This document shows, piece after piece, positions 51,823-60,718 of a stretch of DNA of 64,000 nt. Under the pieces are notes generated by a model. That model searched no databases and had not been told where the DNA came from. It saw only the letters and a program-made list of their open reading frames with translations. Position numbers and translations under genes: made by a program. The DNA is taken from assembly GCA_964561165.1 (NCBI GenBank), contig CAZLOJ010000003.1:1-64000 (forward strand), given 5' to 3'. The stretch comes from IMCC26077 sp964561165 (GTDB taxonomy: Bacteria; Actinomycetota; Actinomycetes; Nanopelagicales; Nanopelagicaceae). Every line of letters begins with the position of its first letter. The first letter of the stretch is position 1.

Positions 51823-52772
51823 TAGGCAGCCCTCCGTTCGATTGCACGGATTCGCACCGATTGTGCTCGTGGATTTGATTCCATCTCTTCTGCACTTGCA
51901 CTCTCGCTTGATCGAGTGAGTAATTGGTAGCTAGTGGGTTCAGGCTCGACAGGAAGGCCATGCGGCACCTCAGAGGTACTAACGTGTGCAAAAGCTCGCT
52001 TGACGATTCGGTCTTCGAGCGAGTGATAAGAGAGCACAACCATCCGTCCGCTGATGGCCAGGAGTTCAAGCGCTGCAGGAATTGCCCGTTCGAGAACGTC
52101 CATCTCATTGTTAACATAGATTCGGAGCGCCTGGAAGGTTCGTTTTGCAGGATTGCCACCCGTGCGACGAGTTGCAGCTGGGATGCTCTCCTTGATTATT
52201 TGGGCAAGTGCGATGGTTGATGTGACAGGAGCGACTTTTCGCGCATCAATTATGCGTGCTGCAATCCTGCTTGCAAATTTCTCTTCTCCATATTCACGAA
52301 TTATTCGCGTCAAATCTTCATGTGAATAGTTGTTCACAACATCGACAGCGCTAACACCCGTAGATTGATCCATTCGCATGTCAAGAGGCGCATCGTGTGA
52401 ATATGCGAAACCACGATCAGATTGGTCGAGCTGCATCGAGGAAACGCCTAAATCAAAGAGAATTCCTTGCACCTGCGTTACGCCGCGTTCGCTTGCGACA
52501 TTCGCTATTTGGTCATAGACCGCATGCACTAACGTTACGCGTTCGTTGAATCGAGCAAGGCGAGCAGCTGCTTTCTCAAGTGCGCTCTTATCGCGATCAA
52601 TTCCAATAACGTGGAGATCTGCAAATTTCTCCAAAAGCTTTTCGGTGTGACCACCAAGACCCAGAGTTGCATCGATAAGATGGGGCGCGGTGACTGAAAG
52701 CGCTGGCGTCAATAACTCAATTGTGCGCTCAAGCGCTACTGGAATGTGCTCCTCATGCATTGCTTTCTTCAC
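51822..52772 (-). CDS. rsmH: 16S rRNA m4C1402 methyltransferase RsmH
   Basis: This S-adenosylmethionine-dependent enzyme N4-methylates C1402 of 16S rRNA. It has 316 residues. The N-terminal HIPVALERTIELL and SAM loop DATLGLGGHTEKLL are typical, followed by FDLGVSSMQLDQSDRGFAYSHD (read in two parts) and YSHEDLTRIIREYGEEKFA. GTG at 52772 follows GGGGAAG directly; the ATG four codons later (52760) is better spaced and could be the true start. It is 152 bp after mraZ; that space contains only a TGCTGTGC duplication (52807-52822) and some GC-rich inverted repeats. Confidence 0.94.
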   Translation of the reverse strand: MKKAMHEEHIPVALERTIELLTPALSVTAPHLIDATLGLGGHTEKLLEKFADLHVIGIDRDKSALEKAAARLARFNERVTLVHAVYDQIANVASERGVTQVQGILFDLGVSSMQLDQSDRGFAYSHDAPLDMRMDQSTGVSAVDVVNNYSHEDLTRIIREYGEEKFASRIAARIIDARKVAPVTSTIALAQIIKESIPAATRRTGGNPAKRTFQALRIYVNNEMDVLERAIPAALELLAISGRMVVLSYHSLEDRIVKRAFAHVSTSEVPHGLPVEPEPTSYQLLTRSSESASAEEMESNPRAQSVRIRAIERRAA

Positions 52773-52924
52773 CTTCCCCTCTTTCGCTCAACTTCTGCTC
52801 TGGTATTGCTGTGCTGCTGTGCTGGTTTATCTCTCCTGACCTTTGGACACCGCCGCCGGACGGACTGTTCGGCGCCGGGGAAGGGGCGTCGAGACTCGGT
52901 GCGGCAGTGACCGAAAATCAGGGG

Positions 52925-53356
52925 TTAAAAGAGACCAGGGAAAACCTCCTCAGATACATCAGCAAAACTCTTCTCACGATCTGCGAGATAGCTCTCCCAC
53001 GATTGAAGATCCCAAATCTCTACGCGAGTATTTGCGCCGATTACTACGCACTCTTTCTCCAAGGCTGCGTAACTTCGAAGTGATTGCGGAATCGTGACGC
53101 GTCCTTGCTTATCGGGAATCTCGTCATGTGCGCCGGCAAACATCACGCGCATGTAATCGCGGGCAGATTTTGCGGTAACTGGCGCTTGGCGCATCGCTTC
53201 AGTCAGAGTTGCGAACTCTTGGGCCGGCCAGACGTACAGACAGCGCTCTTGGCCTTTGGTGATAACAAGTCCGGCGGCGAGATCATCGCGGAATCGAGCA
53301 GGAAGGATTAGTCGCCCTTTTTCATCCAAACGGGGTTGGTAGGTGCCAAGAAACAT
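52925..53356 (-). CDS. mraZ: Transcriptional regulator MraZ
   Basis: MraZ is a ring-shaped AbrB/SpoVT-type DNA-binding protein that controls its own dcw operon. It has 143 residues with two copies of the fold: MFLGTYQPRLDEKGRLILPARFR at the start (here given as a known landmark in two overlapping parts, FLGTYQPRLDEKGRL and ILPARFR), and the second copy centred on DKQGRVTIPQSLR. It is the first gene of the cluster, with its own operator and promoter just upstream. The ATG is preceded by GGGGAAGGGGG. Confidence 0.95.
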   Translation of the reverse strand: MFLGTYQPRLDEKGRLILPARFRDDLAAGLVITKGQERCLYVWPAQEFATLTEAMRQAPVTAKSARDYMRVMFAGAHDEIPDKQGRVTIPQSLRSYAALEKECVVIGANTRVEIWDLQSWESYLADREKSFADVSEEVFPGLF

Positions 53357-53388
53357 GCGGTGGCGGCCCCCTTCCCCAAGGATCTATC

Positions 53389-53413
53389 CCCCACTTTACT
53401 CCACATTTCCCCA
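53389..53413 (-). promoter_or_regulatory. MraZ operator: three TGGRG boxes with 10-bp spacing
   Basis: On the minus strand, upstream of mraZ, TGGGG (53409-53413), TGGAG (53399-53403) and TGGGG (53389-53393) recur exactly every 10 bp, one helical turn, separated by 5-bp spacers. This is the known MraZ-box arrangement (TGGGN repeated with 5-bp spacers). It overlaps the predicted promoter, so bound MraZ should block RNA polymerase, giving autorepression of the dcw cluster. Confidence 0.85.
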
Positions 53414-53420
53414 CAGTCAA
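53393..53420 (-). promoter_or_regulatory. Predicted mraZ/dcw promoter
   Basis: TTGACT (53415-53420) as -35 and TAAAGT (53393-53398) as -10 are separated by 16 bp on the minus strand. The -10 lies about 36 bp before the mraZ ATG. All three MraZ boxes fall inside or touch this promoter, which supports both calls. Confidence 0.6.
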
Positions 53421-53524
53421 CCACCCTCCCCCCTCCCACTCCCAAAGGGCCCACCCCGGAGTGCTGGCCATGCAGGACGAGCGTGATTCTGTGAATCCAG
53501 CTCGATGGCCGTACCGTTAGGGAG

Positions 53525-54016
53525 GTGTCCAACTCAGCGATTAATCCCCGCTCCTTCCGCTCCTTGATGAGCGGCTGGATTACGGGCATCGCCATTGTGA
53601 CTGCGGAGGTCGATGGCGAGCGGGTAGGAATCGTCTGCAACTCGCTGACCTCAGTCTCGCTCGATCCAATACTTGTCTCGTGGTGCGTCGATAAGAAAAT
53701 TGCCTCATATCCACTCTGGCGAAACGCAACACATTGGGCGGTTCATTTTGTTGATGCTGAACAAGAAGAGTTAGTCCATCGTTTCACTACTCATGGCGTT
53801 GATCGATTTGCCGGCCTCGAACTTATTGAGCCCAGCGCTGAGCATCCAGCGCTCGCGCTTGCCTGTGCGCAGACATACTTCACTGCTCGAACGACTGCTC
53901 AACATGAAGCGGGTGATCACGTCATTATCGTTGGTGAGGTGCTTGCATTTTCCGATGGCATTTCGCAGCCGTTGACATTCTTCCGCGGAAAATTCCTCCC
54001 CGGCCCCACGGTTTAA
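53525..54016 (+). CDS. Flavin reductase-like domain protein
   Basis: This 163-residue protein belongs to the flavin reductase-like, FMN-binding split-barrel family (NAD(P)H:FMN reductases that feed two-component monooxygenases). Characteristic segments are SGWITGIAIVTAEVDG near the start, VGIVCNSLTSVSLDPILVSWCV (read in two parts, NSLTSVSLDP and ILVSWCV), and the closing GDHVIIVGEVLAF with its histidine. The start is GTG, immediately behind GGGAG; no better start exists without losing the first conserved strand. It is divergent from mraZ; the 168 bp between them hold the mraZ promoter. No monooxygenase partner is in the window. Confidence 0.82.
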   Translation: MSNSAINPRSFRSLMSGWITGIAIVTAEVDGERVGIVCNSLTSVSLDPILVSWCVDKKIASYPLWRNATHWAVHFVDAEQEELVHRFTTHGVDRFAGLELIEPSAEHPALALACAQTYFTARTTAQHEAGDHVIIVGEVLAFSDGISQPLTFFRGKFLPGPTV

Positions 54017-54034
54017 GCCCGCCGCACAGTCGCT

Positions 54035-54865
54035 TTACCTGTCAGCGAGTAGTAGTGGAATCTCCTCTAGTAAGTCGGTAGCAACTAACGGCGCACGTTT
54101 ACTCCGGGACGATTGTGCAGCTGCGGCAAATAGCGTGACTGCATTGACCACAATTGAAGCCGCTGAAGAGATCGTTTGTGGCTGGTGCGAGGCGAGCATC
54201 GAAGCAATCAAGCCAGCGAGCACATCACCTGTTCCTGCAGTTGATAATTCAGGGCCACCAATTTCATCAATGTGGAGAATTCCATCTGGCGTGGAAATAA
54301 TGGAGTGATAACCCTTAAGTAGCGTAATGGCATGTAATTCTTGTGCAATCCGCAGCGCACAATTCTCGCGATCTGATGGATCAAATCCCATTTTTTTCGC
54401 TTCACCTTCGTGCGGAGTTAGCACCCAAATGTGCCCCGTTGGCGCTGGTTTCGTGACTAAAGTGAGCGCGCCACCATCGATAATCACCCGCTGCGCGTCA
54501 GGAATTGCTGTGACTGCAGGAGATCCGGGGCCAATTAATAATGTGGTGACTCGCGAAATCTCTTCCGCATCGCTTGCGAGATTCAATGGCACAACATCTG
54601 GATAGGCGTGCAGAACTAATTCCGTTGGAAGATTCTCGCGAGAGAGATAATTGATATAGCCAGCGCCGCCGCGACGTGCGCCGCCAACTGCTAAAACTGC
54701 CGCACCTGGAAATCGAGTGGATCCCGCGTCAATGAGCAAGCGACCGGAGGTGTATTTATTTCCAGTAGGGATTCGTTGATGGAGAAAATGTGTAAGCGAT
54801 TTTTGGGGCTGGGACGAAAAAGCGGAAGGAGTAGTCGAATCCGAACTACTGTTGATCGTCGCCAA
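54035..54865 (-). CDS. nnrD: ADP-dependent NAD(P)H-hydrate dehydratase, stand-alone
   Basis: This ribokinase-fold enzyme repairs hydrated NADH and NADPH using ADP (or ATP). It has 276 residues and carries only the dehydratase half; the epimerase (NnrE) domain fused to it in many bacteria is absent. Motifs are VGGARRGGAGYI, LLIGPGS, VLTPHEGEAK and the ribokinase signature GTGDVLAG at 211-218. Start is TTG at 54865, which overlaps the DUF3040 gene by 20 nt. It converges on the flavin reductase with 18 bp between stops. Confidence 0.88.
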   Translation of the reverse strand: MATINSSSDSTTPSAFSSQPQKSLTHFLHQRIPTGNKYTSGRLLIDAGSTRFPGAAVLAVGGARRGGAGYINYLSRENLPTELVLHAYPDVVPLNLASDAEEISRVTTLLIGPGSPAVTAIPDAQRVIIDGGALTLVTKPAPTGHIWVLTPHEGEAKKMGFDPSDRENCALRIAQELHAITLLKGYHSIISTPDGILHIDEIGGPELSTAGTGDVLAGLIASMLASHQPQTISSAASIVVNAVTLFAAAAQSSRSKRAPLVATDLLEEIPLLLADR

Positions 54866-55208
54866 ACTGACGGCGCTCCCAGCGCTCTTCTAACATGCTA
54901 TTAAAACGATTTTTGCGCTTCTGACGTGGAGCTTTCATTCCCATGCCGTTTATGACATTTCGTGAAGTCGTAATCAGTCGATAGAGACCTGCCAGGGCGA
55001 TGACGAATCCAATTACTCCTGCGACAACCACTTGCATTACAAGACCGATGAATAACGTTACAAATCCAGACGCAATGAGAGTCAGGCTCAAAATTGGCGA
55101 GCGCTTCACCTTTTTTTGCGAGAGCGCCGAGACCAGCTTCGGATCCTCTTGTGAGAGGGCAGCCTCCATTTGAGCTAGTAACCGCTCTTCATGCTCTGAA
55201 AGTGGCAT
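54846..55208 (-). CDS. DUF3040 membrane protein
   Basis: This 120-residue protein starts MPLSEHEERLLAQMEAALSQ, the hallmark of actinobacterial DUF3040 proteins, followed by two membrane segments (about 38-58 and 60-80) and a basic tail (APRQKRKNRFNSMLEERWERR). Such genes usually lie between the dcw cluster and dinB, as here. Function is unknown. A 134-bp space separates it from the end of dinB on the same strand. Confidence 0.85.
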   Translation of the reverse strand: MPLSEHEERLLAQMEAALSQEDPKLVSALSQKKVKRSPILSLTLIASGFVTLFIGLVMQVVVAGVIGFVIALAGLYRLITTSRNVINGMGMKAPRQKRKNRFNSMLEERWERRQFGDDQQ

Positions 55209-55342
55209 TGCCTGCTCGCGCTTCCCTTCTTGAATGGAACGGCCTACGCCGCTACCAAAAATCTTAGCCCAGTCCAGGAGTTACGGCTTGCCGGTGCTAG
55301 AAGGTGGGCCAATCTGTGAGCCACTCTAGGGGCGAGCGTGCG

Positions 55343-56545
55343 CTAACTGGGCTCTTGCTCGTCGCCGCTTTCGATCAAGCGGGCTGGCTTGAGCGCTCCC
55401 CCGCCAAAGCGCCTCCGGGCTCGGTCGAGCGCCTTATCTACTTGGCGCCAGCCCTTCTCTCGGGAGCCGAGGGTGAGCTGCTCCACCAATCCTGCATCGC
55501 TCTCAAGGTTTTCTAATCGCACTCCCACCAAGCGCACACGTGCCCGAACCAATCCTAGGGCGGTAAAGAGGCGTCGAACGTGTTCATAAATTTCTTGCGT
55601 ACTTGCAGTAGGTAGGTCGATTGATTTAGAGCGAGTGATAGTTGTGAAGTCACTAAAGCGAATCTTGATCGCGATGGTGCGAGTAACTAACTCTTGATCG
55701 CGCAGCCTGCGCGCTACTCGCTCAGTTACGCGAAGTAGTTCGGCGAGTAACTCTTCGTTATCGTCGATATCGCGGGCGAAAGTCTCTTCTGCGCCGATGC
55801 TCTTTTCGATTGTGCTCTCTTCGACCGCACGAAGATCTCGCCCCCATGCCAATTCGTAGAGGCTCTCACCGTGTCCTTGACCGAGCGCGCGAATAAGAGT
55901 GCCACGTGGAGTATGTGCGATATCGCCGATCGTCTGCAATCCAAGTCTGGTCAGCGCATCACCAGTCTTTGGGCCAACTCCCCACAACTCTCGCACCGGA
56001 AGTGGATGGAGAAATTCCAAAACTCGATCATCGGCTATTTCAAGAATTCCATTTGGCTTGCAACGACCTGACGCTAACTTTGCAATCAATTTTGTCGTAG
56101 AGATTCCTACTGAGCAGGTGATACGGAGCTCCGCTTCGATCTGAGCTCTAATTTTCATAGCAATCTCGCGAGCGCTTCCAATCAACCGAGCTGCGCCCGA
56201 AACATCGATAAATGCTTCATCGAGGGAGAGTGGTTCGACATGTGGTGAGAAGTCATTGAAGATTTTCATGACTTCAGCTGAGACCTCGTTATAGCGATGA
56301 TGTCGATTAGGCAGAAAGATGGCGTGCGGAGCGAGCCTGCGCGCTTGGGCTACTGGCATCGCTGCGCGAATACCAAACTCTCGCGCGAGATAGTTTGCCG
56401 AGGTAACTACTGCGCGTGGACCTGCCCCAACAACAACTGCTTTCCCTTTGAGTTCAGGGTTATCTGCCTCTTCAACTGATGCAAAGAAGGCATCCATATC
56501 GACGTGGAGGATTGTGCTCGGCTTTACGTGCGTAACCTCAGGCAC
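55343..56545 (-). CDS. dinB: DNA polymerase IV (Y family)
   Basis: This translesion polymerase has 400 residues from the GTG at 56545, which is preceded by GGGGGAG with 9-nt spacing; the frame is open further upstream inside dnaE2 but shows no homology. Catalytic carboxylates are D16 (HVDMDAFFASVE) and D109-E110 (SLDEAF), all intact, so it should be active and is not an ImuB-type inactive partner. The thumb (GVGPKTGDALTRLG) and little-finger domain are present. It overlaps dnaE2 by 8 nt and so shares its SOS control. Confidence 0.92.
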   Translation of the reverse strand: MPEVTHVKPSTILHVDMDAFFASVEEADNPELKGKAVVVGAGPRAVVTSANYLAREFGIRAAMPVAQARRLAPHAIFLPNRHHRYNEVSAEVMKIFNDFSPHVEPLSLDEAFIDVSGAARLIGSAREIAMKIRAQIEAELRITCSVGISTTKLIAKLASGRCKPNGILEIADDRVLEFLHPLPVRELWGVGPKTGDALTRLGLQTIGDIAHTPRGTLIRALGQGHGESLYELAWGRDLRAVEESTIEKSIGAEETFARDIDDNEELLAELLRVTERVARRLRDQELVTRTIAIKIRFSDFTTITRSKSIDLPTASTQEIYEHVRRLFTALGLVRARVRLVGVRLENLESDAGLVEQLTLGSREKGWRQVDKALDRARRRFGGGALKPARLIESGDEQEPS

Positions 56546-59500
56546 TGGCGCTCTCTCCCCCTTTATTACCTTTATTGCTGATATTAATAAGAGTATCCAT
56601 CTCTTCTCGAAGAATTGAGATATCTCCACTCTCGCGCCAACGCGCATGGAGTTCGGAGAGATCCCAGGCGCAATCGCCGAGGATAGAGACCCCACGCGCA
56701 CCAGTGCGACGCACAGTGCCATGGACTAGAAGTAATTGGGAGCGATAGAGGGTTCGCCCAGAGTGGATCTGCGTCTTCTCAAAGAAGGTTGCATCGCTAC
56801 ATCCAGTTCCGTCATCAAGAGTAATAAAGATGACGCGGCGACCAGAGCGAATTGGAGGGCTCTGTAGTGCGACTTTGACGCCCGCGACAAGAAGTGGTGT
56901 TCGAGAGCGAAGGGTAAGAAGGTCAGCCGCCCGAACGACTCCAAGTTCGCGCAATAGATCGTGATAGAAGTCGATGAGGTGATGGCTTACATCAAGGCCA
57001 AGAAGCGCGACTTCGTTGCGAACTTTCTCGCTCTCGGTCAGCGCTGGCAATCCACTACTAGTGAGCGTGCCAGAGCTATTGCCTGAAAGGAGAGCGAGAG
57101 ACATCTGGTCAGAGGATGGACCGCTCCACCGATCAAGCTCGGCGTAGTGAAGTAAGAGATCGCGCCTATTGGCATGCGGGTGAAGTTCATCGAATGCACC
57201 GAGGAGAATTAAGTTCTCAACAATTGGTTGTGAGATCCGAGCGCGATAGACGAAATCAGCGAGATCGATGAAAGGTCGCCCAGAGATGATCTCGGTTATC
57301 TCTTTCTCATTGATGCCAGAGATATCAGAGAGCGCTAACCGAATTCCATATCTGTCGGATATCTTCTCTACTTGATACTCGTTTGCTGAACTATTGATTG
57401 ATAATGGTAAGAGCGCTACCCCTAATTGCCGCGCCTCATCGAGAAGAAGGCGCTTTGGATACATACCTGGATCATGCGTGAGCAAGCCGGCGAGGAAATG
57501 CGCTGGATAATGGCTCTTAAGCCATGCTGATTGATAGGTAGGAAGTGCAAAAGCTGCAGCATGGGCTTTACAGAATCCAAAGGAAGCAAAAGCGCGCAAG
57601 ACATCGCTCACTTCGTTGATGACATCAGCTGAGTAGCCGCGTTCACTAGCGCGCTCTGCAAACCATGGATAAAACTCGACGCTACCTTCTGGATCGTTAA
57701 GTAGTCGACGATACGACTCGGCTTGCGCAAGCGAGATGCCGGCAATGGTCGCGATGATTCGGATTACCTGTTCATGAAAGACGACAACGCCTTCAGTCTC
57801 AACGAGGATCTCGTAGAGCGAGGGGTGGATAAGGCGCGGCGCGCGCCATCCCTGCCTGGCATTGAGAAATGGAGTGATCATGTCGCTCTTGACTGGCCCT
57901 GGACGAAAGAGCGAGATATCGATGATGAGATCGTTAAAAACTTCAGGTGCGAACTTTCCGATGAGCTCGCGCTGTCCGGGGCTTTCAATCTGAAAGACGC
58001 CGAGTGTCTTAGTGGAACGGATAAGAGTGAAGGTCTTGGCATCATCGAGGGCGACCTCATCGAGTGGAATGCTCTTCTTGTCGACTCGCTTAATCTCATG
58101 GAGCGCGTGTGCCATCGCTGATTGCATACGAACGCCAAGAATGTCGAGCTTAAGAAGACCCACGCTCTCCACATCATCTTTATCCCATTGCGACATGGGA
58201 TACCCCGAGGCGCCCATCTGGCTAGGCATCCGATCAAGGAGCGCCCTATCGGCAAGAATCACCGCGCATGGATGCATCGACAGATGACGCGGCAACTTAT
58301 CAAGTTGTTGCGCAAGAGCAATTGCCTTGCCCAGCGGCGCATTAAGAGAGATATGGCGTAGCTCTGGGAGTTCGCGAAGCGCGTTAGTGATGTTCTTTGC
58401 GCGAATATGTGGGAGTGATTTGGCTAATGCATCAATCTCTTCATGCGGTAGCGCAAGCGCTGCGCCAACATCGCGAATGGCATGGCGAGCGCGATATGTC
58501 TCGACCATCGCAACTGTCGTCGATTGAGCAGGTCCATGTGGCCATGATCCATCAGGGTTGTAGCGAGCAAAGACTTGATCGTAGATTTCTAACCGTCGAG
58601 CTGACTCGACGTCGATATCGATATCAGGAAGGTCGGTACGAAGGGTGGAACAAAACCGCTCCATCAATAAACCATGTTCGAGCGGATCAACTCCTGAGAT
58701 ACCAAGTAGATGACAGATCAATGAACCTGCACCGCTACCACGCGCTGCCACTCGAATGCCAGAGCGGCGAGCGCTATCGACGATGTCAGCAACGGCAAGG
58801 AAGTAAGCCTCGTACCCCAACGCATTGACTGTCTGTAGCTCTTGATGCAAGCGCTCGGTGGCAACGCTTAACTTCTCACCGGAATAGCGTGAGGTCAGAC
58901 GCACCTCACACCGCGCCTTGAGATGGTGCGCCATCTCGCCATAAGAGGAGAGGCCAACTACTTCGGGTTCAGGAAGATGAACTCCCCCTAAACCGATATC
59001 ACGCGTTGGTGAGAGTTCGCACCGCTGCGCCCACTCGTGCGTTGTAGCGAGTAATTCATATTCATTTCTCTCACCAGCGCTCTGTGCAATCTCTTTGGCA
59101 ATCTGAAACATCTCTGCGCTACTTTTCAGATAAGCCTGATCTGTCGCATTCTCGATATGGCGCGACGAGAGCGGGACAAGCTTTCGGATTGCGTCAAGAA
59201 CTTCAGCTACTGGCGCATCACTAGCTTCAAGCATCCGAACGTTATTACTTAAAAGCACAGGAGCTTTCATCATCCGACCAAAGAGCGTTAATTTGCCGGC
59301 ATGATGTGTTGACCACTTTCCTACTCCTGGAACGCGATGTGAGACCGCTTCGATGGTGATGAGATCACGCGGGAAGTATTCGCTCCACTCATTAAATGCT
59401 CGCTCTGCTAGATCGGCGCGATTGGATTCGATATGGCGACCGACATCAGAGTCGGGGCCAAGAAGGAGAATCAATCCTTTGCCGTAGCGCGAAAGATTCT

Positions 59501-59903
59501 CCCGAGTAAGAAGACCCTCTTCGGTTGCAGAGATCAATCGAATGAAATTACGCCACCCGGCGGGAGTAGCAAGAAGAGTCGCGCGCGGATATTTCCGCTC
59601 TACCTCGCTCCCACCTTTTATCGGCGGTATTACTGGTGCTGATTTCTCTTTGCGCGCACGAACAATCAACGGTGGCGCGATGAGAAAGTCTGCGCCGAGA
59701 ATCGGTCTGATGTTCTTCTTCTGACATGCTTGAGAAAAACGAATCGCACCAGCAAGGCCACCAAGCTCTGCTCGATCGGTGAGCGCAAGCGCTGGCATTT
59801 CCAACTCAGCAGCGCGTGTAACGAGCGCTTCAGGGAGCGCGGTGCCATATTTAAAGGAGTAGCCACTGGCGCAGTGGAGATGCGAAAAGTGCATACGAGC
59901 CAT
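56538..59903 (-). CDS. dnaE2: Error-prone DNA polymerase DnaE2
   Basis: This C-family polymerase is specialised for damage-induced mutagenesis. It has 1121 residues, shorter than the replicative copy in the window. The PHP domain starts FSHLHCASGYSFKYG; catalytic aspartates lie in LPDIDIDVESARR (PDIDID at 426-431); a C-terminal OB fold reads ITLDDGTGCSDATFF. ATG at 59903 follows GGGGG with 7-nt spacing. A perfect actinobacterial SOS box lies 33 bp upstream. It is followed in operon by dinB rather than by imuB; imuA and imuB are not seen in this window. Confidence 0.92.
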   Translation of the reverse strand: MARMHFSHLHCASGYSFKYGTALPEALVTRAAELEMPALALTDRAELGGLAGAIRFSQACQKKNIRPILGADFLIAPPLIVRARKEKSAPVIPPIKGGSEVERKYPRATLLATPAGWRNFIRLISATEEGLLTRENLSRYGKGLILLLGPDSDVGRHIESNRADLAERAFNEWSEYFPRDLITIEAVSHRVPGVGKWSTHHAGKLTLFGRMMKAPVLLSNNVRMLEASDAPVAEVLDAIRKLVPLSSRHIENATDQAYLKSSAEMFQIAKEIAQSAGERNEYELLATTHEWAQRCELSPTRDIGLGGVHLPEPEVVGLSSYGEMAHHLKARCEVRLTSRYSGEKLSVATERLHQELQTVNALGYEAYFLAVADIVDSARRSGIRVAARGSGAGSLICHLLGISGVDPLEHGLLMERFCSTLRTDLPDIDIDVESARRLEIYDQVFARYNPDGSWPHGPAQSTTVAMVETYRARHAIRDVGAALALPHEEIDALAKSLPHIRAKNITNALRELPELRHISLNAPLGKAIALAQQLDKLPRHLSMHPCAVILADRALLDRMPSQMGASGYPMSQWDKDDVESVGLLKLDILGVRMQSAMAHALHEIKRVDKKSIPLDEVALDDAKTFTLIRSTKTLGVFQIESPGQRELIGKFAPEVFNDLIIDISLFRPGPVKSDMITPFLNARQGWRAPRLIHPSLYEILVETEGVVVFHEQVIRIIATIAGISLAQAESYRRLLNDPEGSVEFYPWFAERASERGYSADVINEVSDVLRAFASFGFCKAHAAAFALPTYQSAWLKSHYPAHFLAGLLTHDPGMYPKRLLLDEARQLGVALLPLSINSSANEYQVEKISDRYGIRLALSDISGINEKEITEIISGRPFIDLADFVYRARISQPIVENLILLGAFDELHPHANRRDLLLHYAELDRWSGPSSDQMSLALLSGNSSGTLTSSGLPALTESEKVRNEVALLGLDVSHHLIDFYHDLLRELGVVRAADLLTLRSRTPLLVAGVKVALQSPPIRSGRRVIFITLDDGTGCSDATFFEKTQIHSGRTLYRSQLLLVHGTVRRTGARGVSILGDCAWDLSELHARWRESGDISILREEMDTLINISNKGNKGGESASA

Positions 59904-59936
59904 CGCTCAACCCCCATTTCCAGTGGATACCAGCAT

Positions 59937-59952
59937 TCGAACAAATGTTCGA
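59937..59952 (-). promoter_or_regulatory. LexA-binding SOS box controlling dnaE2-dinB
   Basis: TCGAAC-N4-GTTCGA, with AAAT as the plus-strand spacer, is a perfect inverted repeat matching the actinobacterial LexA site. It sits 33 bp upstream of the dnaE2 ATG. This predicts induction of both polymerases by DNA damage. Confidence 0.9.
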
Positions 59953-59988
59953 ATAACCACCCTAGCTGCCGCCGCAGACAACGGGCAA

Positions 59989-60068
59989 CCCCCTTTTTTT
60001 TGGGGGGGCGCTTCCCACTCCCGCGCTGGCTCGGCGCTGCAAGCGCCACACTCCAATATCCAATATCC
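59989..60068. other. Low-complexity intergenic stretch between dnaE2 and the dehydrogenase
   Basis: This part of the 199-bp divergent space contains C5-T8-G7 (59989-60008), a GGCGCT-GCA-AGCGCC hairpin (60033-60047) and a small duplication, CAATATC twice (60054-60067). No promoter for the dehydrogenase stands out. The homopolymer runs are prone to sequencing error. Confidence 0.6.
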
Positions 60069-60102
60069 CGCGCTAGCGGTAGATAGTTGAGAGACTTATC
60101 CG

Positions 60103-60684
60103 GTGACCATTGGTGATCTCGCTGGCAAGAGCGCNNNNNNNNNNNNNNNNNNNNNNNNNNNNNNNNNNNNNNNNNNNNNNNNNNNNNNNNNNNNNNNNNN
60201 NNNNNNNNNNNNNNNNNNNNNNNNNNNNNNNNNNATCCCGCTCGAGGAATGGGATCGAGTGATGGAGGTAAATCTCAACTCGCAATTCATTCTTGCGCAA
60301 GGTTTTGGAAAGCACATGATCGACAATGGTTCAGGGCGAATCATCTTCATCGCTTCCATTATGTCTTTTCAAGGTGGGCTTCGAATTCCACCGTATGCGG
60401 CAAGCAAACACGCAATCATCGGTTTAACGAAGGCGCTTTCGAATGAATGGTCGGCTCTTGGTGTGAACGTCAACGCAATTGCACCTGGATACATCGCTAC
60501 CGACCACAACACAGCACTTCGCTCAGATCCCGTTCGAATGCCCGAGGTGACATCGCGAATTCCGATTGGTCGCTGGGGCGTCTCTGAGGATATTGCTGGC
60601 ACCGCGGTCTTCTTGTCAGGCAGCGGGGCTGATTACATCTCGGGCTCAGTGATCACTGTGGACGGCGGCTGGGTCGCTAGATAG
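60103..60684 (+). CDS. SDR-family dehydrogenase, KduD-like, interrupted by an assembly gap
   Basis: The first 10 codons from GTG at 60103 (TIGDLAGKSA, a usual SDR start) and the last 149 residues (from IPLEEWDRV) are visible; the middle is N. The visible part has the catalytic Y-x-x-x-K in PPYAASKHA with the preceding serine in IASIMSFQGG, and ends in TVDGGWVAR. The stretches NEWSALGVNVNAIAPGY, RIPIGRWG and SVITVDGGW closely resemble 2-deoxy-D-gluconate 3-dehydrogenase (KduD). That enzyme oxidises a keto-deoxy sugar acid in pectin or uronate breakdown. Related SDRs accept other sugar acids, so substrate is uncertain. The cofactor motif T-G-x-x-x-G-x-G is hidden in the gap. Confidence 0.75.
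   Translation: MTIGDLAGKSXXXXXXXXXXXXXXXXXXXXXXXXXXXXXXXXXXIPLEEWDRVMEVNLNSQFILAQGFGKHMIDNGSGRIIFIASIMSFQGGLRIPPYAASKHAIIGLTKALSNEWSALGVNVNAIAPGYIATDHNTALRSDPVRMPEVTSRIPIGRWGVSEDIAGTAVFLSGSGADYISGSVITVDGGWVAR
60135..60234. other. Assembly gap (100 N)
   Basis: Exactly 100 N, a placeholder. KduD-type proteins have about 250 residues and only about 160 are visible, so the true gap is probably near 270-290 bp if both flanks belong to one gene. Confidence 0.95.
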
Positions 60685-60718
60685 CCAGAAACACGCCGCG
60701 CTTAATGGGGTTTAGGTA

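Noticed and set aside
56546..56722. Longer DinB N-terminus
   Set aside because: The added 59 residues lie inside dnaE2 and have no Y-family similarity; GTG at 56545 has a good ribosome binding site.
59989..60008. C5-T8-G7 as a terminator hairpin
   Set aside because: It has no U-tract after a stem on either strand; the T run would be the loop. It is better seen as a low-complexity, error-prone stretch.
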